Notes under the pieces: model-generated | The model's database searches: none | What the model saw: only the letters and a program-made list of their open reading frames with translations | What the model was told of the DNA's origin: nothing | Part shown: one piece after another, positions 60,260-64,000 of the stretch | Numbering within the stretch: the stretch's first letter is position 1 | Layout: every line of letters starts with the position of its first letter | Source: Taudactylus pleione | Lineage: Eukaryota; Chordata; Amphibia; Anura; Myobatrachidae | Assembly: GCA_031769625.1 (NCBI GenBank) | Contig: JAUIMM010000698.1 | Location: 62,001-126,000 of the forward strand | Direction of reading: 5' to 3' | DNA length: 64,000 bases | Position numbers and translations under genes: made by a program

Positions 60260-62710
60260 CGCACGCTTGGCGCTGCTACTATGTTGATGCACGTGCGGCT
60301 ACATCGCACACAAGTCACAAACACATTAAAAAAATAGTTTTTTATTTTTTGGAGCACTTTGAGGGTTACACCTCCCTTTAACAGACAGACGCACGCTTGT
60401 CGCTGCTGCTTTGAGGATGCAAGTGCAGCTACAGCCCACACAATTCACAAAGACAGAAAAAAAAAGAATATTTTTATTGTTTGTGTAGCACACTTTGAGG
60501 GTGTCACCACCCTTTAACAGACAGACGCACGCTTGTCGCTGCTGCTTTGAGGATGCAAGTGCGGCTACAGCCCATACCATTCACAAAGACAGAAAAAAAA
60601 AGAAGAATATTTTTATTGTTTGTGTAGCACACTTTGAGGGTGTCACCACCCTTTAACAGACAGACGCACGCTTGTCGCTGCTGCTTTGAGGATGCAAGTG
60701 CGGCTACATCGCACACAAGTCACAAACACATTAAAAAATAGTTTTTTATTTTTTGGAGCACTTTGAGAGTTACACCACCCTTTAACAGACAGACGCACGC
60801 TTGTCGCTGCTGCTTTGAGGATGCAAGTGCGGCTACAGCCCACACAATTCACAAAGACAGAAAAAAGAAGAAGAATATTTGTATTGTTTGTGTAGCACAC
60901 TTTGAGGGTGTCACCACCCTTTAACAGACAGATGCACGCTTGTCACTGCTGCTTTGAGGATGCAAGTGCGGCTACAGCCCACACAATTCACAAAGACAGA
61001 AAAAAAAGAAGAATATTTTTATTGTTTGTGTAGCACACTTTGAGGGTGTCACCACCCTTTAACAGACAGACGCACGCTTGTTGCTGCTGCTTTGAGTATG
61101 CAAGTGCGGCTACAGCCCACACAATTCACAAAGACAGAAAAAAGAAAAATATTTTTATTGTTTGTGTAGCACACTTTGAGGGTGTCACCACCCTTTAACA
61201 ATCAGACGCACGCTTGTCACTGCTGCTTTGAGGATGCAAGTGCGGCTACATCACACACAAGTCACAAACACATTAAAAAAATCGTTTTTTATTTTTTGGA
61301 GCACTTTTAGAGTTACACTACCCTTTAACAGACAGACGCACGCTTGTCGCTGCTGCTTTGAGGATGCAAGTGCAGCTACAGCCCACACAATTCACAAAGA
61401 CAGAAAAATAAGAATATTTTTATTGTTTGTGTAGCACACTTTGAGGGTGTCACCACCCTTTAACAGACAGACGCACGCTTGTCGCTGCTGCTTTGAGGAT
61501 GCAAGTGCGGCTACAGCCCACACAATTCACAAAGACAGAAAAATAAGAATATTTTTATTGTTTGTGTAGCACACTTTGAGGGTGTCACCACCCTTTAACA
61601 GACAGACGCACGCTTGTCGCTGCTGCTTTGAGGATGCAAGTGCGGCTACATCGCACACAAGTCACAAATACATTAAAAAATAGTTTTTTATTTTTTGGAG
61701 CACTTTGAGAGTTACACCACCCTTTAACAGACAGACGCACGCTTGTCGCTGCTGCTTTGAGGATGCAAGTGCGGCTACAGCCCACACAATTCACAAAGAC
61801 AGAAAAAAAGAAGAATATTTTTATTGTTTGTGGAGCGCACTTTGAGGGTTACACCACCCTTTAACAGACAGACGAACGCTGGTCGCTGCTGCTTTGAGGA
61901 TGCAAGTGCGGCTACAGCCCACACAATTCACAAAGACAGAAAAAAGAAGAAGAATGTTTGTATTGTTTGTGTAGCACACTTTGAGGGTGTCACCACCATT
62001 TAACAGACAGACGCACGCTTGTCACTGCTGCTTTGAGGATGCAAGTGCGGCTACAGCCCACTCAATTCACAAAGACAGAAAAAAAAGAAGAATATTTTTT
62101 TTGTTTGTGTAGCACACTTTGAGGGTGTCACCACCCTTTAACACACAGACGCACGCTTGTCGCTGCTGCTTTGAGGATGCAAGTGTGGCTACAGCCCACA
62201 CAATTCACAAATGCAGAAAAAAGAAGAATATTTTTATTGTTTGTGTAGCACACTTTGAGGGTGTCACCACCCTTTGACAGACAGACGCACGCTTGTCGCT
62301 GCTGCATTGAGGATGCAAGTGCGGCTACATCGCACACAAGTCACAAACACATTAAAAAAATAGTTTTTTATTTTTTGGAGCACTTTGAGAGTTACACCAC
62401 CCTTGAACAGACAGACGCACGCTTGTCGCTGCTGCTTTGAGGATGCAAGTGCGGCTACATCGCACACAAGTCACAAACACATTAAAAAAATAGTTTTTTA
62501 TTTTTTGGAGCACTTTGAGAGTTACACCACCCTTTAACAGACAGACGCACGCTTGTCGCTGCTGCTTTGAGGATGCAAGTGTGGCTACAGCCCACACAAT
62601 TCACAAAGACAGAAAAAAAAAGAAGAATATTTTTATTGTTTGTGTAGCACACTTTGAGGGTGTCACCACCCTTTAACAGACAGACGCAAGCTTGTCGCTG
62701 CTGCTTTGAG

Positions 62711-62810
62711 GACAGTATCATATGCAGTGACAGTAGACTTGTCAGAAATTGTTGGCACGTCCTTCAGTCCGGACCAGATGTCCAAACCAGCCCTTGACTT
62801 AAGATCCAGG
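62711..62810 (-). pseudogene. 100-bp transposase-like sliver inside array B (copy 2)
   Basis: Same as 60160-60259, exactly 2551 bp away, with one visible difference (TATGCAGTGA for TACGCAGTGA). It travelled with the large block duplication. Confidence 0.4.
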
Positions 62811-63241
62811 CGCACGCTTGGCGCTGCTACTATGTTGATGCACATGCGGCTACATCGCACACAAGTCACAAACACATTAAAAAAATAGTTTTTTATTTTT
62901 TGGAGCACTTTGAGGGTTACACCACCCTTTAACAGACAGACGCACGCTTGTCGCTGCTGCTTTGAGGATGCAAGTGCAGCTACAGCCCACACAATTCACA
63001 AAGACAGAAAAAAAAAGAATATTTTTATTGTTTGTGTAGCACACTTTGAGGGTGTCACCACCATTTAACAGACAGACGCACGCTTGTCGCTGCTGCTTTG
63101 AGGATGCAAGTGCGGCTACAGCTCACACAATTCACAAAGACAGAAAAAAAAAGAAGAATATTTTTATTGTTTGTGTAGCACACTTTGAGGGTGTCACCAC
63201 CCTTTAACAGACAGATGCAAGCTTGTCACTGCTGCTTTGAG

Positions 63242-63341
63242 GACAGTATCATATGCAGTGACAGTAGACTTGTCAGAAATTGTTGGCTCGTCCTTCAGTC
63301 CGGACCAGATGTCCAAACCAGCCCTTGACTTATGATCCAGG
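63242..63341 (-). pseudogene. 100-bp transposase-like sliver inside array B (copy 3)
   Basis: Third copy, 531 bp beyond the second, with changes GGCTCGTCC and TTATGATCC. It sits in the last repeat block before the junction at 63391. Confidence 0.4.
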
Positions 63342-63391
63342 CGCACGCTTGGCGCTGCTACTATGTTGATGCACGTGCGGCTACATCGCAC

Positions 63392-64000
63392 CTCCATGAT
63401 TAAGGCACAGCCGAAACGCGTTGGAGACACACACCCACCATCACGTCCTGGAAACCTTCTTTCCTGCTGAAGAACCCCCCAGCTGTCCCAGCGACCGCTG
63501 ACCACAAGGAGCTGCCAGCACCTCCGGCGAGCGGCACCCCCGCCTTGTGACCCTGACACGCCCGGATCTCAGCCTCCCCGCCCCCGCCCCACATTGGGCG
63601 CCAACAGCCGCAGGAACCACGAGGAGCCGGCGATCACTGCACACACACGGCATCCCTCATCCGAACAGCCTCACCCGGCCGTCCCGCTGCACGACGTGGC
63701 ACACACGCAGGTACCGGCCCGCATCCCAAACACGGAGACGCCGACCTGCTGCAGCCTGCGCATCCAGCCAGGCTCCATCCACCACGCTGACCCACCCTGC
63801 CAGCGCAAACAAGACCAACTGTGCCACCATCACGGGGCACAGCCGCACCAGTAGCTGCAGCACAACAAGAACGGCCATCTAACCTGCCGCTGTATACCAT
63901 CAGAGACTGCCGACCACCACCCCCAAATCGCAATGCCTACACAGGCACCTACCGGTAGGTAAGTTGTACAAATTGCGGGACGCCGCCACATCATCTATCC
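63392..64000. other. CpG-rich sequence beyond the hAT array
   Basis: The repeat stops at CATCGCAC and the sequence becomes GC-rich with dense CpGs (dozens in ~600 bp), in contrast to the rest of the window. It starts CTCCATGATTAAGGCACAG, soon followed by CCGAAACGCGTTGG, which contains the palindrome AACGCGTT. Open frames of 60-111 codons exist on both strands but are Pro/Thr/His/Arg-rich compositional readings. It could be a promoter/first-exon CpG island, or the end of another repeat. I recognise no protein. Confidence 0.5.
63954..63966 (+). promoter_or_regulatory. Candidate splice donor at the right edge
   Basis: CGGTAG|GTAAGTTG matches the 5' splice-site consensus well, with the cut before G 63959. 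It lies at the end of the CpG-rich stretch and would suit a first exon on the plus strand, but no transcript or frame supports it. Confidence 0.3.

Larger units (their letters stand above)
55594..63391 (-). mobile_element. Second hAT element of the same family, 5' part missing
   Basis: Reading inward from TAGCGGTGTGCACCGG (one base differs from the first element's TAGGGGTGTGCACCGG), the right end, 3' hairpin, acidic stretch and dimerisation domain of the first element appear in the same order on the minus strand. A greatly expanded tandem array follows. The leader, promoter, N-terminal fragment and left terminus are not seen before the sequence changes at 63391. The preceding 8 bases, CTGCATAC (55586-55593), are the expected target duplication; no second copy occurs in the window. 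Either the element was truncated or another sequence interrupts it. Confidence 0.9.
56629..63391 (-). repeat. Expanded tandem array B, roughly 49 units with higher-order structure
   Basis: Two unit types alternate irregularly. One is ~137 bp with an ACAGCCCACACAATTCACAA segment. The other is ~130 bp with TACATCGCACACAAGTCAC and a TTTTTTATTTTTTGGAGC block. Larger duplications are evident. The block around 57694-60441 recurs around 60507-62992 with offsets of 2813, then 2413, then 2551 bp. The offset changes because the left copy has an extra ~400-bp triplet (58372-58771 and 58772-59171) and the right copy has an extra 138-bp unit near 61980-62117. The repeated short ORFs ending in SVKGW or similar are readings of the repeat, not genes. 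Confidence 0.92.

Noticed and set aside
56556..63200. Numerous Cys/Lys-rich ORFs in array B as a repeat-protein gene
   Set aside because: Each is a translation of one or two tandem units with fixed stops, and frames change between units because of 1-3 base indels.
63547..63882. 111-codon plus-strand ORF as a protein gene
   Set aside because: Its Pro/Thr/Arg/Ser-rich composition follows from the GC-rich base content, overlapping frames on both strands are equally open, and no domain is recognisable.
1..64000. tRNA, rRNA or other structured RNA genes
   Set aside because: I saw no cloverleaf with A/B boxes and no rRNA core segments on either strand by eye. A covariance-model search would be needed to exclude small ones.

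Overview
This is eukaryotic repeat DNA with no intact protein-coding gene that I can support. It has no bacterial-style coding layout and no closely packed long ORFs. What it does have is hAT-superfamily DNA transposons with a TATA/initiator promoter and 8-bp target-site duplications, a megasatellite, and a CpG-rich stretch. A large, repeat-rich vertebrate genome fits best, most likely an amphibian such as a frog. That placement is inference from the style of the repeats, not from a diagnostic gene.

Positions 1-55593 are a head-to-tail array of 14 copies of a ~3.57 kb monomer, and the array continues off the left edge. Using the phase in which base 1 begins a monomer, the copies start at 1, 3577, 7142, 10707, 14272, 17812, 21378, 24915, 34192, 37761, 41330, 44899, 48469 and 52064. 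Three groups are visible: copies 1-8; copies 9-13, which share a newly made 25-bp-arm palindrome and a second CRE-like site; and copy 14, the most divergent, at the array edge. Copies 6, 7 and 13 are mosaics with mappable breakpoints. Every monomer carries a diverged hAT terminus (offset 55-395), a 40-bp minisatellite, a T-rich tract, a CRE+CCAAT module and a 20-bp near-perfect palindrome. The short ORFs that recur in each copy, on both strands, do not look like genes.

Copy 8 is interrupted by a 5728-bp hAT element (26483-32210) with matching ends and a perfect 8-bp duplication of CTCCAAAT. It is non-autonomous. It keeps a promoter, a ~2.3 kb leader made of ~160-bp tandem repeats (14 copies, each with a CACGTG E-box), an N-terminal transposase piece and the C-terminal hAT dimerisation domain. 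The catalytic middle of the transposase is replaced by ~11 copies of a related ~139-bp repeat.

At 55594 a second element of the same family, in the opposite orientation, cuts into satellite copy 14. It has the same 3' end, the same dimerisation-domain fragment and the same internal junction. Its tandem array has grown to about 6.8 kb with higher-order duplications, and it holds three copies of a 100-bp sliver that may come from transposase. Its 5' half is not in the window: the repeat stops abruptly at 63391 and a CpG-rich sequence runs to 64000, with a good splice-donor motif at 63959.

Together the window shows transposons and tandem repeats feeding each other. An old hAT end became part of a satellite, the satellite was later hit by two hAT copies, and those hAT copies carry satellites inside their own transposase gene.
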